64,000 bases of DNA from Intestinimonas timonensis. Lineage in GTDB: Bacteria > Bacillota > Clostridia > Oscillospirales > Oscillospiraceae. The position numbers and the translations under genes were made by a program. The stretch covers positions 86,103-150,102 of the forward strand of contig NZ_LR130816.1 of NCBI RefSeq assembly GCF_900626145.1. Reading direction: 5' to 3'. This document shows positions 42,484-51,297 of this stretch, piece after piece (position 1 is the stretch's first letter; each line of letters starts with the position of its first letter). The notes beneath the pieces were generated by a model, which saw nothing but the letters and a program-made list of their open reading frames with translations, was not told where the DNA came from and did no database searches.

Positions 42484-43797
42484 TCATAGCACGATGAGCC
42501 CATACTCCCGGCTCAGCCGTTCCAGGACCTCGGGCTCCAGGTCGGCGGTGCCGTCGTAGAAGGCCCGGCCCTGGTAGGCCCGCAGGGCCGCCTCCATGAG
42601 CTCCGGCACGTCTGACCACAGACACAGGGCGTCCTTGATGGCGTACTGCTCCTCGGCAAAGATGGCCACATCATCCTCCTCCAGGATGGAGATGCGCAGG
42701 GCGCCCACCGGGCGCTCCTCCTCCGCCTCCAGAATGTCCTCCATGAGGTCGGGACCGCACTCGATGGTCTCCCCCACGTCCACGTCGGGGGTGATGAAGC
42801 GGGCCTCCTTCTCGCTGGCGCAGGGGATGACGTCGGGGTCCTTCACCACCGGTGGGAAGGCGGAGAAGTCGATGCCGTCCATGGCCCCGCGGATGGCGGC
42901 AATATGGCCAGGATGGGTGCCGCAGCAGCCGCCGAAGATCCGCACCCCCGCCGCTGCCCAGCTGGGCACCCGCCGGGCAAAGTCCTCCACGTCATCGGGG
43001 TAGGTGAGCACGCCGTCTGCCCCCTCCGTCGGCTCCCCGGCGCAGGGCTCGGCAATGAGGGGCATATCTGTGTAGAGATGGAGCCGGGTGAGCTGCTCCT
43101 CGGCCACCGCCGGGTCCACGCAGTTGAGGCCAAAGGCGGTCACACCCATGCCCTGCATGACGATGGCACAGGCCAGCACATCGGTGCCGGTGGGGGTGCG
43201 TCCCTCATCGTCGCAGTAGCAGGTCACCAGAATGGGCTTCTCCCCGCCGCCTGCCTTTCGGATGCCCAGCACCGCCGCCCGGGCCTCCGCCATGGCCATG
43301 ACGCTCTCCACCAGGAAGAGGTCCACCCCCGCCGACAGCAGCACCGCCGCCTGCTGGGCATACAGGTCCACCAGCTCCTCAAAGGGGGTCTCCCCATAGG
43401 GCGGGATGGCCTTGCCCGTGGGGCCCAGGTCGCCGGCCACCAGGGCCTTTCCCTCCGCCGCCTGACGGGTCAGAGCAACCAAACGGCGGTTATAGTCCTC
43501 CATCTGTCCGTCCAGTCCAAAGGGCTCCAGAGCGCCGCGGTTGCAGCCCAGCGTGGGGGTGACCAGCACCGTGGCTCCGGCATTTACATAGGCCCGCTGG
43601 AGTTCCAGCAGCGCTTCTGGGTGCTCCAGGGCCCACTGCTCCGTGCAGGCTCCTGCGGGCATGCCCCGCTTTTGCAGTTCGGTACCGGTGGCGCCGTCCA
43701 TCAGGATGGGAAGGGACAAGGGTATGGGCTCCATAAATTGCAGTTCCTCCTCAGTATTGGCCGCCGGAGCGGCCTCGGTTGGCTCACAGTATACCAT
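42484..43797 (-). CDS. Homocysteine S-methyltransferase family protein
   Basis: A 437-residue enzyme that transfers a methyl group to homocysteine to form methionine. The N-terminal 310 residues match the homocysteine-methyltransferase module of MetH. ILMDGATGTELQKRG is at the start, a zinc cysteine occurs in FGLNCVDP near 225, and the zinc-binding GGCCGTHPGHI is near 288. The last 120 residues are acidic and not part of the standard domain. The folate, cobalamin and activation modules of MetH are absent, so it may act with separate partners or use another donor. The ATG at 43797 has AGGAG close by; an internal ATG at 43734 is possible. A terminator sits only about 10 bases upstream. Confidence 0.85.
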   Translation of the reverse strand: MVYCEPTEAAPAANTEEELQFMEPIPLSLPILMDGATGTELQKRGMPAGACTEQWALEHPEALLELQRAYVNAGATVLVTPTLGCNRGALEPFGLDGQMEDYNRRLVALTRQAAEGKALVAGDLGPTGKAIPPYGETPFEELVDLYAQQAAVLLSAGVDLFLVESVMAMAEARAAVLGIRKAGGGEKPILVTCYCDDEGRTPTGTDVLACAIVMQGMGVTAFGLNCVDPAVAEEQLTRLHLYTDMPLIAEPCAGEPTEGADGVLTYPDDVEDFARRVPSWAAAGVRIFGGCCGTHPGHIAAIRGAMDGIDFSAFPPVVKDPDVIPCASEKEARFITPDVDVGETIECGPDLMEDILEAEEERPVGALRISILEEDDVAIFAEEQYAIKDALCLWSDVPELMEAALRAYQGRAFYDGTADLEPEVLERLSREYGLIVL

Positions 43798-43807
43798 AAC
43801 CGCTCCT

Positions 43808-43844
43808 GAAAAACAAGCGCCCCGGCCGTTGGCCGGGGCGCTTG
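43808..43844 (-). terminator. Terminator of the secreted phosphatase gene
   Basis: CAAGCGCCCCGGCC (43814-43827) pairs perfectly with 43831-43844 around a 3-base loop. On the minus strand TTTTT follows. It leaves almost no room for a promoter of the next gene, which may depend on readthrough. Confidence 0.85.
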
Positions 43845-43883
43845 CGTTCCTGTCTTTCCTTTTCCAGGGGTCAGTCCGGCGCC

Positions 43884-45365
43884 TTACTCAGCGGGACGGA
43901 CCAGGACCTCCTCGGTGGTGCCCAGGAGGATGGACTTCTCGCTGGGACGGAGCTCACCGGTGTTCTCGTCGCGGCCCTGGAGCACGAAGCGGGCGTCGGG
44001 ATCGCCGATGGTCTGGGCGGCCTCATAGGAGCCCTCCCAGATGGGATCGCTGCTGGGCTTGCGGTAGCGGTTGAAGATGACGCCCAGGACGGTGTCGCCC
44101 TCGTCCATCCAGTCGGTCATCATGTTCCAGTCGCCGGCGCTGTCGCCGAAGACCATCAGAGGACCGGAGCCGTCATACTTGGGAGCGATAAAGTTGGTGA
44201 TGATGATGCTCTTGCCCTTACCCTGGGTCTGAGCATACATGCCCTCGCCGCCCCAGTCGTAGTTGTACTCATTGATGTAGCGGCCATCCTCGCCCAGCTT
44301 GTTTCTCATGGCGAAGACGTTCTCCTCGGGAACGCCGTAGCCCATGACCTCGTTGGCAGCCAGGACAGTGTCGATGGGAGAAGCGGAGACGATGTACACG
44401 TCAATGCCGTTGGCCATCAGGGTAGCATACAGGTCCTTGAGCTCATCGGTGAAGGTCAGGCCGGTGATGAAGCTGGCGGAGACGACGCCGCTCTCGCCGG
44501 GCAGCTCGATGGGAGAGGTCCAGGTCTCCTCAGCGTAGCGGCCGTAGGAAGCCCAATACTTGTGGGAAGCGGCGGCCAGCTCCTGAGCCTCCTCGGGGGT
44601 CATGCCGGTAAAGAGGTAGGTGACCCAGGGGTAGGAAACGGAATGATCAAAGAAGTCGCCCAGGTTGTTGTACATGAAGCGCACCTTGGCGGCGAAATCC
44701 TGATACTGATTGGTGGCGTGGATATAATCCAGATCAAACTTGCCGCCGGCACCAAAGCCCTTGTAGTTCTCATAGAGCCAGGCATAGTCGCTGGAAATAT
44801 CAGCAGCCAGAGTGGCAGGAGTGATGGTCTTGCCATCGATGCTCGTGCCCATCTCCTTATTGAGATCGGGGATACCGGTCTCCAGAACAGCTTCCATGTC
44901 CTTGGGATCGATCTTGAAGATCAGGTTCTCGATCTGGTAGATGAGCAGAGCTTCCTGAATATCAAAGATAACGGAGGTATTGTCGAAATCGAACACCACA
45001 TACTTGCCGCTGTTGGCGTTCTCATCGATCACGGCCTGGATCCGGGCGCGGGTGGCAGGAGCCCAGTTGCCGGTGATGAGCTGGGTGGGATCGGGCTTAT
45101 AGTGGGTGGTGGTATCGATGGCGGCGGTGTCAGTGGCGGCGTCCCAGGTGAGACCGAAGTCCAGATTGGACGCAAAGTCACGGAGCTTGAAATAGTTGCT
45201 GCCGTTATCGATGTTATATGCCTCAACGGACACAGCCTCTCCGTCCACAGTCACCTTGGTGGTGGCAGGTGCGACGGAAACGGCGGCCAGTGCGGTGGAC
45301 ATACCCAGCCCCAGCGCGAACACCAGGCCCAGGGCAAGCAATTTGCTGCTCTTGCGGTTTTTCAT
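43884..45365 (-). CDS. Secreted HAD-family phosphatase with copper-amine-oxidase-N-like domain
   Basis: A 493-residue exported protein. A signal peptide with a KNRKSSK start and a hydrophobic core ends at ALAAVSVAP near residue 30. Residues 35 to 85 (VTVDGEAVSVEAYNI, NYFKLRDFAS) resemble the small cell-wall domain called copper amine oxidase N. The rest is a HAD hydrolase, with FDFDNTSV (DxDxT nucleophile) near residue 125, VSASP in motif II and VFGDSAGDWNM in motif IV. The layout is close to phosphorylcholine phosphatase-like HAD enzymes, so a phosphomonoester outside the cell is the likely substrate. The exact substrate is unknown. RBS AGGAGG is well placed. Confidence 0.82.
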   Translation of the reverse strand: MKNRKSSKLLALGLVFALGLGMSTALAAVSVAPATTKVTVDGEAVSVEAYNIDNGSNYFKLRDFASNLDFGLTWDAATDTAAIDTTTHYKPDPTQLITGNWAPATRARIQAVIDENANSGKYVVFDFDNTSVIFDIQEALLIYQIENLIFKIDPKDMEAVLETGIPDLNKEMGTSIDGKTITPATLAADISSDYAWLYENYKGFGAGGKFDLDYIHATNQYQDFAAKVRFMYNNLGDFFDHSVSYPWVTYLFTGMTPEEAQELAAASHKYWASYGRYAEETWTSPIELPGESGVVSASFITGLTFTDELKDLYATLMANGIDVYIVSASPIDTVLAANEVMGYGVPEENVFAMRNKLGEDGRYINEYNYDWGGEGMYAQTQGKGKSIIITNFIAPKYDGSGPLMVFGDSAGDWNMMTDWMDEGDTVLGVIFNRYRKPSSDPIWEGSYEAAQTIGDPDARFVLQGRDENTGELRPSEKSILLGTTEEVLVRPAE

Positions 45366-45480
45366 ATATTTCCTTCCTCCTGTTACTCAAAAAATACGCT
45401 CATTTGAGTCCGGCGTCCTCAGACGCCCGCGGGGGCTTGTTGAATCCCGGCATTCCTCCTTCCTGGTAAAGGCAAGTCGA

Positions 45481-45509
45481 TGATAACATGAGCACGTTTT
45501 TGTTTGCAA
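45481..45509 (-). promoter_or_regulatory. Weak promoter candidate for the secreted phosphatase
   Basis: On the minus strand TTGCAA (45509-45504) is separated by 17 bases from TTATCA (45486-45481). It lies 116 bases upstream of the start codon. The 295-base gap between the two flanking genes otherwise holds a terminator at 45613 and a possible 17-codon leader frame (45453-45400) with poor ribosome-site spacing. Confidence 0.35.
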
Positions 45510-45612
45510 CGTCCCCGTTTCTTTTCTCCGAACAGCCCAGTTTTTCGCCTGCAAAATTGTGCATTTTTTACAATATAATCACCTCCGTTTTTGATATTTC
45601 ATGGTGAGCATG

Positions 45613-45649
45613 CTCAAAAAGGGGCTCCGGACAAGTCCGGAGCCCCTTT
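45613..45649 (-). terminator. Terminator of argS
   Basis: A 14-base perfect stem (45618-45631 with 45636-45649) with a 4-base loop. On the minus strand it lies 13 bases after the argS stop and ends in TTTTT. Confidence 0.85.
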
Positions 45650-45661
45650 GGCGTGCTCATA

Positions 45662-47410
45662 TTACATTTTCTCAGGCGCCGACACACCCAGCAGCTTGAG
45701 GCCGTCGGCGATGACGGCCCGGGTGGTGTCAGCCAGCTTCAGCCGGGCGTCCCGGAGGGCGGCGTTATCCACCATGCACCGGCAGGTGTTGTAGAACCGG
45801 TGGAAGCTGCCCGCCAGCTCCACCAGGTACCGGTTGATCCGGGAGGGATCGTAGTCCCGGGCAGCCAGGCGGATCTCCTCAGGCAGCTCGGAGAGTGCCT
45901 TCAGCAGGACCTTCTCCTCGGGCTCAGCCAGGAGTGTAGCGTCCACGGCGGCGGCAGCGGGGACAGCCACCCCCTCCTCGGCCATCTTCCGCACCATGGA
46001 GCAGATGCGGGCGTGGGCGTACTGGACGTAGTAGACCGGGTTGTCGGAGTCCTCCCGGACGGCCAGGTCCAGGTCAAAGTCCAGGGGGGAGGTGGAGGAC
46101 CGGGAGTTGAAGAAGTACCGGGCGGCGTCCACGCTGATCTCGTCCAGGAGATCGTGGAGGGCAATGGCCTTGCCGGAGCGCTTGGACATACGGACGGGCT
46201 GGCCATCCTGCAGCAGGTTGACCAGCTGCATGAGCACCACCACCAGCCGGTGGGAGCCGTCCAGACCCAGGCCGTCCAGAGCGGCCTGGAGTCGGGCCAC
46301 GTGGCCGTGGTGGTCGGCGCCCCAGATGTTGATGGCCTTCTGGAAGCCGCGCTTCTCCAGCTTGTTGCGGTGGTAGGCGATGTCGGCGGCAAAGTAGGTG
46401 TAGAAGCCGTTGGCCCGGCGGAGCACATCGTCCTTCAGGTCCAGCTTGTCCACCTGCTCCCGGGTCTTGCCCTCGGCCATATACTTCTGCTTGAGCAGCT
46501 CGGTGGTGTTGAGCCACAGGGCGCCGTCCTTCTCGTAGGTCCAGCCCTTCTCGGTGAGCATGCCCACCGTCTCGGCCACATAGCCGCTGTTGTGGAGGTC
46601 GGACTCCAGGAACCACTGGTCGTACTCGATCTTGTAGCGGAGCAGGTCGCTCTTCATCTTGGGGATATTGACGGACAGGCCGAACTGGGCCATGGCCTCC
46701 TGACGGTCGGCCTCGGGCTTGTCCAGCCAGCCCTCACCCTCCTTGTCCCGGAAGGCCTGGGCCAGCTCCTTGATGTCGTCGCCGTGGTAGCCGTCCTCGG
46801 GGAAGGGGAAGTTCTCCTCACCCAGGATGAGCTGGTGGTAGCGGGCGTCGATGGAGACGGCAAACTTGTGGATCTGGTTGCCGGCGTCGTTGACGTAGAA
46901 CTCCTTCCAGGTGTCATACCCCGCCAGAGAGAGGACGTTGGCCAGGGTGTCACCCAGCACGCCGCCCCGGGCGTTGCCCATGTGCATGGGGCCGGTGGGG
47001 TTGGCGGAGACGAACTCCACCATCACCTTCTCGCCGTGACCCACGTCGCTCTGGCCGTAGCGCTCCCCCTCGGCCTCCACGTCGGCCATGATCTGGCCGT
47101 ACCACTTGGGACCCAGGGTGAAATTCAAAAAGCCGGGGCCGGCGATCTCCGCCTTCTGGAAGAAGCTGCCCTCCATCTCCAGATTGTCACAGATGATCTG
47201 GGCGATGGCCCGGGGAGCCATGTGCATGGCCTTGGCGCCCGCCATGGCGAAGGAGGAGGCGTAATCACCGTGAGAGACATCCTTGGGGATCTCCACGGAG
47301 CCCTTGACCTCCAGCCCGCCGGGGAGCTGCCCCGCCTGAGCCGCTTTTTCATAAGCCTGCTGGGTAAGGGCCGCCACCTGATCCTTGGCGGCCTGGATAA
47401 GATTCGCCAT
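45662..47410 (-). CDS. argS: Arginyl-tRNA synthetase
   Basis: A 582-residue class I synthetase that charges tRNA-Arg. The N-terminal Arg-tRNA-synthetase domain (residues 1-110) is followed by the HIGH-type signature ANPTGPMHMGNARGG near residue 135. VRMSKRSGK, the KMSKS-like loop, is near residue 405. The C-terminal DALR anticodon-binding domain includes YVQYAHARICSM near residue 460. The length is normal. It lies downstream of the DUF1934 gene on the same strand, an arrangement common in Firmicutes. No T-box leader is visible in the 200-base gap. Confidence 0.96.
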   Translation of the reverse strand: MANLIQAAKDQVAALTQQAYEKAAQAGQLPGGLEVKGSVEIPKDVSHGDYASSFAMAGAKAMHMAPRAIAQIICDNLEMEGSFFQKAEIAGPGFLNFTLGPKWYGQIMADVEAEGERYGQSDVGHGEKVMVEFVSANPTGPMHMGNARGGVLGDTLANVLSLAGYDTWKEFYVNDAGNQIHKFAVSIDARYHQLILGEENFPFPEDGYHGDDIKELAQAFRDKEGEGWLDKPEADRQEAMAQFGLSVNIPKMKSDLLRYKIEYDQWFLESDLHNSGYVAETVGMLTEKGWTYEKDGALWLNTTELLKQKYMAEGKTREQVDKLDLKDDVLRRANGFYTYFAADIAYHRNKLEKRGFQKAINIWGADHHGHVARLQAALDGLGLDGSHRLVVVLMQLVNLLQDGQPVRMSKRSGKAIALHDLLDEISVDAARYFFNSRSSTSPLDFDLDLAVREDSDNPVYYVQYAHARICSMVRKMAEEGVAVPAAAAVDATLLAEPEEKVLLKALSELPEEIRLAARDYDPSRINRYLVELAGSFHRFYNTCRCMVDNAALRDARLKLADTTRAVIADGLKLLGVSAPEKM

Positions 47411-47517
47411 ATTCTTCCTTCACCTTTCTCTACGTTGTCGCATCGTCGTCGCAAAGTCCGCTCTGCTCCGTTTCCGCCTTCCGGCGAAAACTGCGCCCGC
47501 TTTCTTGCTCCTCCTCT

Positions 47518-47552
47518 CCCAAACGGACCCGCTGCGCTGGGCTCCGTTTGGG
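47518..47552 (-). other. Hairpin in the gap between the DUF1934 gene and argS
   Basis: CCCAAACGGA (47518-47527) pairs perfectly with TCCGTTTGGG (47543-47552) across 15 bases. There is no T-tract, so it is probably an attenuator-like or mRNA-processing element and not a terminator. Confidence 0.4.
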
Positions 47553-47611
47553 TTTGCTTTATCTGCACATTTACGGTCAAAAATCGCATCCCGACTCATG
47601 GGAGCTGGTTT

Positions 47612-48055
47612 TTATTGGGTGAATAAGGGTTCCTTCTCTCTCACGTTGATATGGAACATATTCTCACCGGCTACGGCATGGTCAATTTCAATGGCGTAGT
47701 CGATCTCAATCTCGCCGCCCCGCTCGTTCAGGTTGGCGTGCATTTTTTTGGTGCTGATGCCCACGGACAGGGCGCCGTAGGGCGTCTCATACATGGAGAA
47801 GTGCCGCCGCCCGGGCTGAAAGACCATCTGGGAGTTGACCTCCCCCACACGCATCAGAGTGATGCAGTCGGGCTCCACCTGGAAGGTGGTGAGGGTGCCC
47901 TCCAGCCCGGTGAGCTGGCTCTCCTGGTAAGTCAGGGTATAGCCGGCATCGCCGCAGTCCAGCAGCTTGCCCTCGGTGACCAGCTCAATGACCTCCGGCT
48001 GCTCCCCCTCAGTGCTCTGAACCCCTTTGATGGAAATGATCACGCTTTTATCCAT
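47612..48055 (-). CDS. DUF1934 protein
   Basis: A 147-residue DUF1934 (YwiB-like) beta-barrel protein, predicted to have a lipocalin-like fold. Recognisable segments are VIISIKGVQ at the start, YTLTYQESQLTGLEGTLTTF near residue 40, the FQPGRRHFSMYETPYG stretch near 80, and the terminal EIEIDYAIEID. It precedes argS, which is its usual neighbour in Clostridia and Bacilli. No enzymatic activity is established for the family. A near-consensus promoter lies 66 bases upstream. Confidence 0.85.
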   Translation of the reverse strand: MDKSVIISIKGVQSTEGEQPEVIELVTEGKLLDCGDAGYTLTYQESQLTGLEGTLTTFQVEPDCITLMRVGEVNSQMVFQPGRRHFSMYETPYGALSVGISTKKMHANLNERGGEIEIDYAIEIDHAVAGENMFHINVREKEPLFTQ

Positions 48056-48120
48056 TGGGAAATTACCTCGGTATCCACGCAGAATTCGCCCCCGCGGTGC
48101 CGCCGCGGGGGACGGCGGCT

Positions 48121-48149
48121 ATTATATAATAAGTGTATCCCGATGTAAA
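48121..48149 (-). promoter_or_regulatory. Promoter of the DUF1934-argS unit
   Basis: On the minus strand TTTACA (48149-48144) and TATAAT (48126-48121) are separated by 17 bases. The leader after it contains a GC-rich hairpin (about 48088-48115). Confidence 0.75.
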
Positions 48150-48203
48150 GAGGCTCCTTCCACAATTTTGCACTTCCGGCGGGGCTTGCCCCCTCTTTTT
48201 CGG

Positions 48204-49019
48204 TCAATACTTCCAGATATCCACCTGGGTCACCGACTCCTCCACGTCCCGCCGCAGAAAGACCGATGCCAGACGGGAGAAGTCCTCCGCGCTGTCGCTG
48301 ACGTAGTAGCGGCTCTCCCCCGTCCGCCCCGGACCGCTCAGGGCGTCCATATCGGTGAGGTGCCGGGCCACGGCGTCGGCGCAGGTCCGGCCCACGTCGA
48401 TGAGTGTCACCTCCGGCCCCATATAGTCGCCGATGATCTCAGTGAGCAGCGGATAGTGGGTACAGCCCAGCACCAGGGTGTCCACCCCCGCTGTGCGGAA
48501 GGGCTCCAGGTACTCCCCCACCACCGTCTCGGCCACGATGTCGCCCCGCCGGAACCGGCCGTTCTCCACCAGGGGCACAAAGAGGGGACAGGCAGCCGCC
48601 ATCACCCGGATCTGGGGGGCGCCCTGAGCGATGCGCCGCTCATAAGCGCCGCTGCGGATGGTGGCCTGGGTGCCGATGAGCCCCACCTTGCCGTTGCGGG
48701 TGGCCTGAGCCGCCGCCCGGGCAGCGGGCTCCACCACGCCCCACACCGGGATGTCGTTCTCCGCCGTGAGCACATCCAGTGCCGTGGTGGACACGGTGCC
48801 GCAGGCGATGACGATGGCCTTCAGGTCAAAGGTCCGCAGAAAGGCCACGTCCTGCCGGGCGTACCGGATGATGGTGTCCTTGGAGCGGCCGCCGTAGGGC
48901 ACCCGCCCGGTGTCACCGAAATAGATGATGTCCTCCCCCGGCAGCAGACGCTGGAGCTCCCGCACCGCCGTCAGACCGCCCAGACCAGAATCAAAGACGC
49001 CAATGGGCCGATTATCCAC
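48204..49019 (-). CDS. murI: Glutamate racemase
   Basis: A 271-residue racemase that makes D-glutamate for peptidoglycan. The two catalytic cysteines lie in VIACGTVST near residue 72 and in LGCTHYPLL near residue 183. The N-terminal PIGVFDSGLGGLTAV is the family signature. The GTG at 49019 was chosen because GGGAGG lies 7 bases upstream; an ATG at 49046 would add nine residues without a site. It is a single gene on the minus strand, upstream of the DUF1934-argS pair. Confidence 0.95.
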   Translation of the reverse strand: MDNRPIGVFDSGLGGLTAVRELQRLLPGEDIIYFGDTGRVPYGGRSKDTIIRYARQDVAFLRTFDLKAIVIACGTVSTTALDVLTAENDIPVWGVVEPAARAAAQATRNGKVGLIGTQATIRSGAYERRIAQGAPQIRVMAAACPLFVPLVENGRFRRGDIVAETVVGEYLEPFRTAGVDTLVLGCTHYPLLTEIIGDYMGPEVTLIDVGRTCADAVARHLTDMDALSGPGRTGESRYYVSDSAEDFSRLASVFLRRDVEESVTQVDIWKY

Positions 49020-49094
49020 AAAAAGACCTCCCGCCGCAGCAAACATTCCCCGCCGTTTTCCGGCGGTCCAGTAGAAACTATCATATGCGAAACG

Positions 49095-49124
49095 CCGTGG
49101 AAAAACAAGTGTGATTTTCCACGG
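49095..49124. other. Palindrome in the divergent murI region
   Basis: CCGTGGAAAA (49095-49104) pairs perfectly with TTTTCCACGG (49115-49124) across 10 bases. It is 76 bases upstream of murI and just before the promoter at 49144. Either a regulator site or a weak bidirectional terminator would fit. Confidence 0.4.
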
Positions 49125-49143
49125 CCCTTCCCGGGAGTACCCT

Positions 49144-49171
49144 TTGACAAGTGGAGAAAATATACTATAAT
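49144..49171 (+). promoter_or_regulatory. Near-consensus housekeeping promoter
   Basis: TTGACA (49144-49149), a 16-base spacer and TATAAT (49166-49171) match the sigma-70/sigma-A consensus. The promoter points at the gene starting at 49278, leaving a leader of about 100 bases. Confidence 0.85.
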
Positions 49172-49277
49172 GTTATCTGCCGGAGGACACTCCGGCCCCA
49201 TGACCCCGCCGGACCCTGTCCGGCCCGGTCCATCCGTCACAGAGCCTGTACGCTGCCTGTAAAGGAGGGTCTCAACC

Positions 49278-49694
49278 ATGAATCTGGAATTGACACGGAA
49301 ACAATACCGGCGGCTGCTGGATATGGTGTATATCGGGAACTGGATCCTCAACTCCACCCGGGGCGACGATCGGATCCCGGACTATGACGAGGTGGAGAGC
49401 CTTCTCTTCTCCAAGGCAAAAGAAGAGGGTATGCCCATCCTGGCCGAGGTCTACAACGGAGAGGTCATCCCCTCCCGGGCCTTCGCCGAGGGCGGCATCC
49501 ATGAGGCCATCATGGACTACGAGGACAACGTCTTCTTCGACATTCTGGCCGAGGATCTGGCCCGCCGTGATATGGACGACGTGCCCATTGACGACAGCAA
49601 CTACGAGGAGCTGGCCTCCCGCATCGACGCCTATATCGCCGAATTCGAAGAACACGGCACCGACAACATCACCGTGGACAGCGACATTATGTGA
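49278..49694 (+). CDS. Conserved hypothetical acidic protein
   Basis: A 138-residue acidic, soluble protein of unknown function. It is mostly helical, with ELTRKQYRRLLDMVYIGNWIL at the start and NYEELASRIDAYIAEFEEH near the end. No signal, membrane segment or metal motif is seen. It has its own near-consensus promoter at 49144, an AAAGGAGG ribosome site and a strong terminator, so it is a well-expressed single-gene unit. Confidence 0.75.
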   Translation: MNLELTRKQYRRLLDMVYIGNWILNSTRGDDRIPDYDEVESLLFSKAKEEGMPILAEVYNGEVIPSRAFAEGGIHEAIMDYEDNVFFDILAEDLARRDMDDVPIDDSNYEELASRIDAYIAEFEEHGTDNITVDSDIM

Positions 49695-49705
49695 GGACGA
49701 AAGCC

Positions 49706-49746
49706 GGTCCGCTCCTGCCCCCTTCGGGCGGGAGCGGACCTTTTTC
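49706..49746 (+). terminator. Terminator of the gene at 49278
   Basis: A 15-base perfect stem (49706-49720 with 49726-49740) with a 5-base loop, followed by TTTTTCT. Confidence 0.9.
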
Positions 49747-49850
49747 TGCTTTTTCCGCCAAAAACCGCTCAAATAGTTGCATCTTCAATCATCTACATGC
49801 TATCATGCTATACTGAGCACGACACCTTAAAAATCAAGGAGTGAGCGGAC

Positions 49851-51229
49851 GTGTCCCTGTTTCGGCCCACAGCGGATAAATTCACCCAGATGACCCAGAC
49901 CCCCATCCCCAGGCTGGTGTCCACCATGGCGGTGCCCACCATCATCAGCATGCTCATTACCTCCCTCTACAACATGGCCGACACCTTCTTTGTGGGCCGG
50001 ATCGGCACCAGCGCCACGGCAGCGGTTGGTGTGGCCCTCCCCCTGATGGCCGTCATCCAGGCCATCGGCTTCACCTTCGGCCAGTGCTCCGGCAACCACG
50101 TCTCCCGGCTCCTGGGCCAGCAGAAGCGGGAGGAGGCCCAGCGCATGACGGTAGTGGCCTTCTACTCCGCCTTCCTGCTGGGGGTCGTGCTGGGGGTGCT
50201 TGGACTTCTCTTTCTGGACCCTCTGGTAAACACCCTGGGTGCCACCGCACCAGCGCCCAATACACTAAGGACTATGTCTTCTACATCCTCATCGGCACCC
50301 CCTTTATGGTGGCCTCCCTGGTCCTCAACAACCAGTTCCGCTTCCAGGGCAGCGCCGTCTTCGGCATGATCGGCATCTTCTCCGGCGCTGTACTCAACAT
50401 CATTCTGGACCCCATCTTCATCTTCGTCCTGAATATGGGTACCGGCGGCGCCGCCCTGGCCACCATCCTCAGCCAGTTTGTGGGCTTTTGCCTGCTGGTG
50501 GGCGGCACCTTCCGGGGCGGCAATCTGCGTCTGAGCCTCACCGCCTTCCGCCCCACCTTTGACCGCTACCGCCGCATCCTTACCGGCGGCCTGCCCTCCT
50601 TCTGGCGGCAGGCCCTGGCCAGCGTGGCCACCCTTCTTCTCAACGTGGCCGCCCGGGAGTACGGCGATGCCGCCATCGCCGCCATGAGCATCGTCTCCCG
50701 CATCATCATGTTCGCAGGCTCCGCCCTCATCGGCCTGGGCCAGGGTTATCAGCCGGTGTGCGGCTTCAACTACGGCGCGAAGCTCTACGGTCGGGTACGG
50801 GAGGCCTACTTTTTCTTCTTCAGGGCGGCCGCCGTGGCGGCGGTGGTACTGGCCGCGCTGGGCTACGTCTTTGCCCCCCAGCTCATGGCCCTCTTCCGGG
50901 CCGATGACCTGGAGGTCATCGCCATCGGCACCACCGCCCTGCGGATGCAGTGCGTCTCCTTCCCCCTCATGGCCTGGTTCTTCCCCTCCAGTATGACGCT
51001 CCAGACCATCGGCCAGTCCTTCCGTGCCACCGTGCTGGCCATGTGCCGTCAGGGGCTCTTCTTCCTCCCCGCCATCCTCATCCTGCCCAGCGTCCTGGGC
51101 ATCACCGGTATCCAGCTCAGTCAGCCCTTCTCCGACCTGTGCTCCTTCCTGGTGGCCCTGCCCATGGGCATCGGCGTCCTCCGGGAACTCAAGGCCGCCC
51201 AGCTGGGAGAGGAGGCCCGGAAAAGCTGA
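49851..51229 (+). pseudogene. MATE-family multidrug efflux protein, interrupted by a frameshift
   Basis: A 12-helix MATE antiporter that would export drugs or metabolites using a cation gradient. Both halves of the family are recognisable: PRLVSTMAVPTIISMLITSLYNMADTFFVG at the N-terminus, and GLGQGYQPVCGFNYGAK in the second half. The frame breaks at about 50250. Reading frame 1 is correct up to VNTLGATA, and the protein resumes one frame over at TSAQYTKDYVFYILIG. The bases GCACCAGC would read through if one base were added, so a single-base deletion is the simplest cause. It could be a real mutation or a sequencing error. The remaining 980 bases are intact, which favours a recent event or an error. 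Confidence 0.88.
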
Positions 51230-51297
51230 CTTTCCCGGAACCTTTTCCTCCCATTTACGTCAAAAAGTATAAAGAGACTGGCAAAGGAGGTCTTTGG

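Noticed and set aside
43842..45407. A 521-codon open frame on the plus strand
   Set aside because: Antisense to the secreted HAD phosphatase, whose signal peptide and motifs are clear. The plus-strand product is repetitive and meaningless.
47411..47611. T-box leader for argS
   Set aside because: The conserved AGGGTGGNACCGCG T-box sequence is absent; only one simple hairpin is present.
45653..47626. A 657-codon open frame on the plus strand
   Set aside because: Antisense to argS, with a Val/Gly/His-rich translation and no domain; it is a GC-bias shadow.
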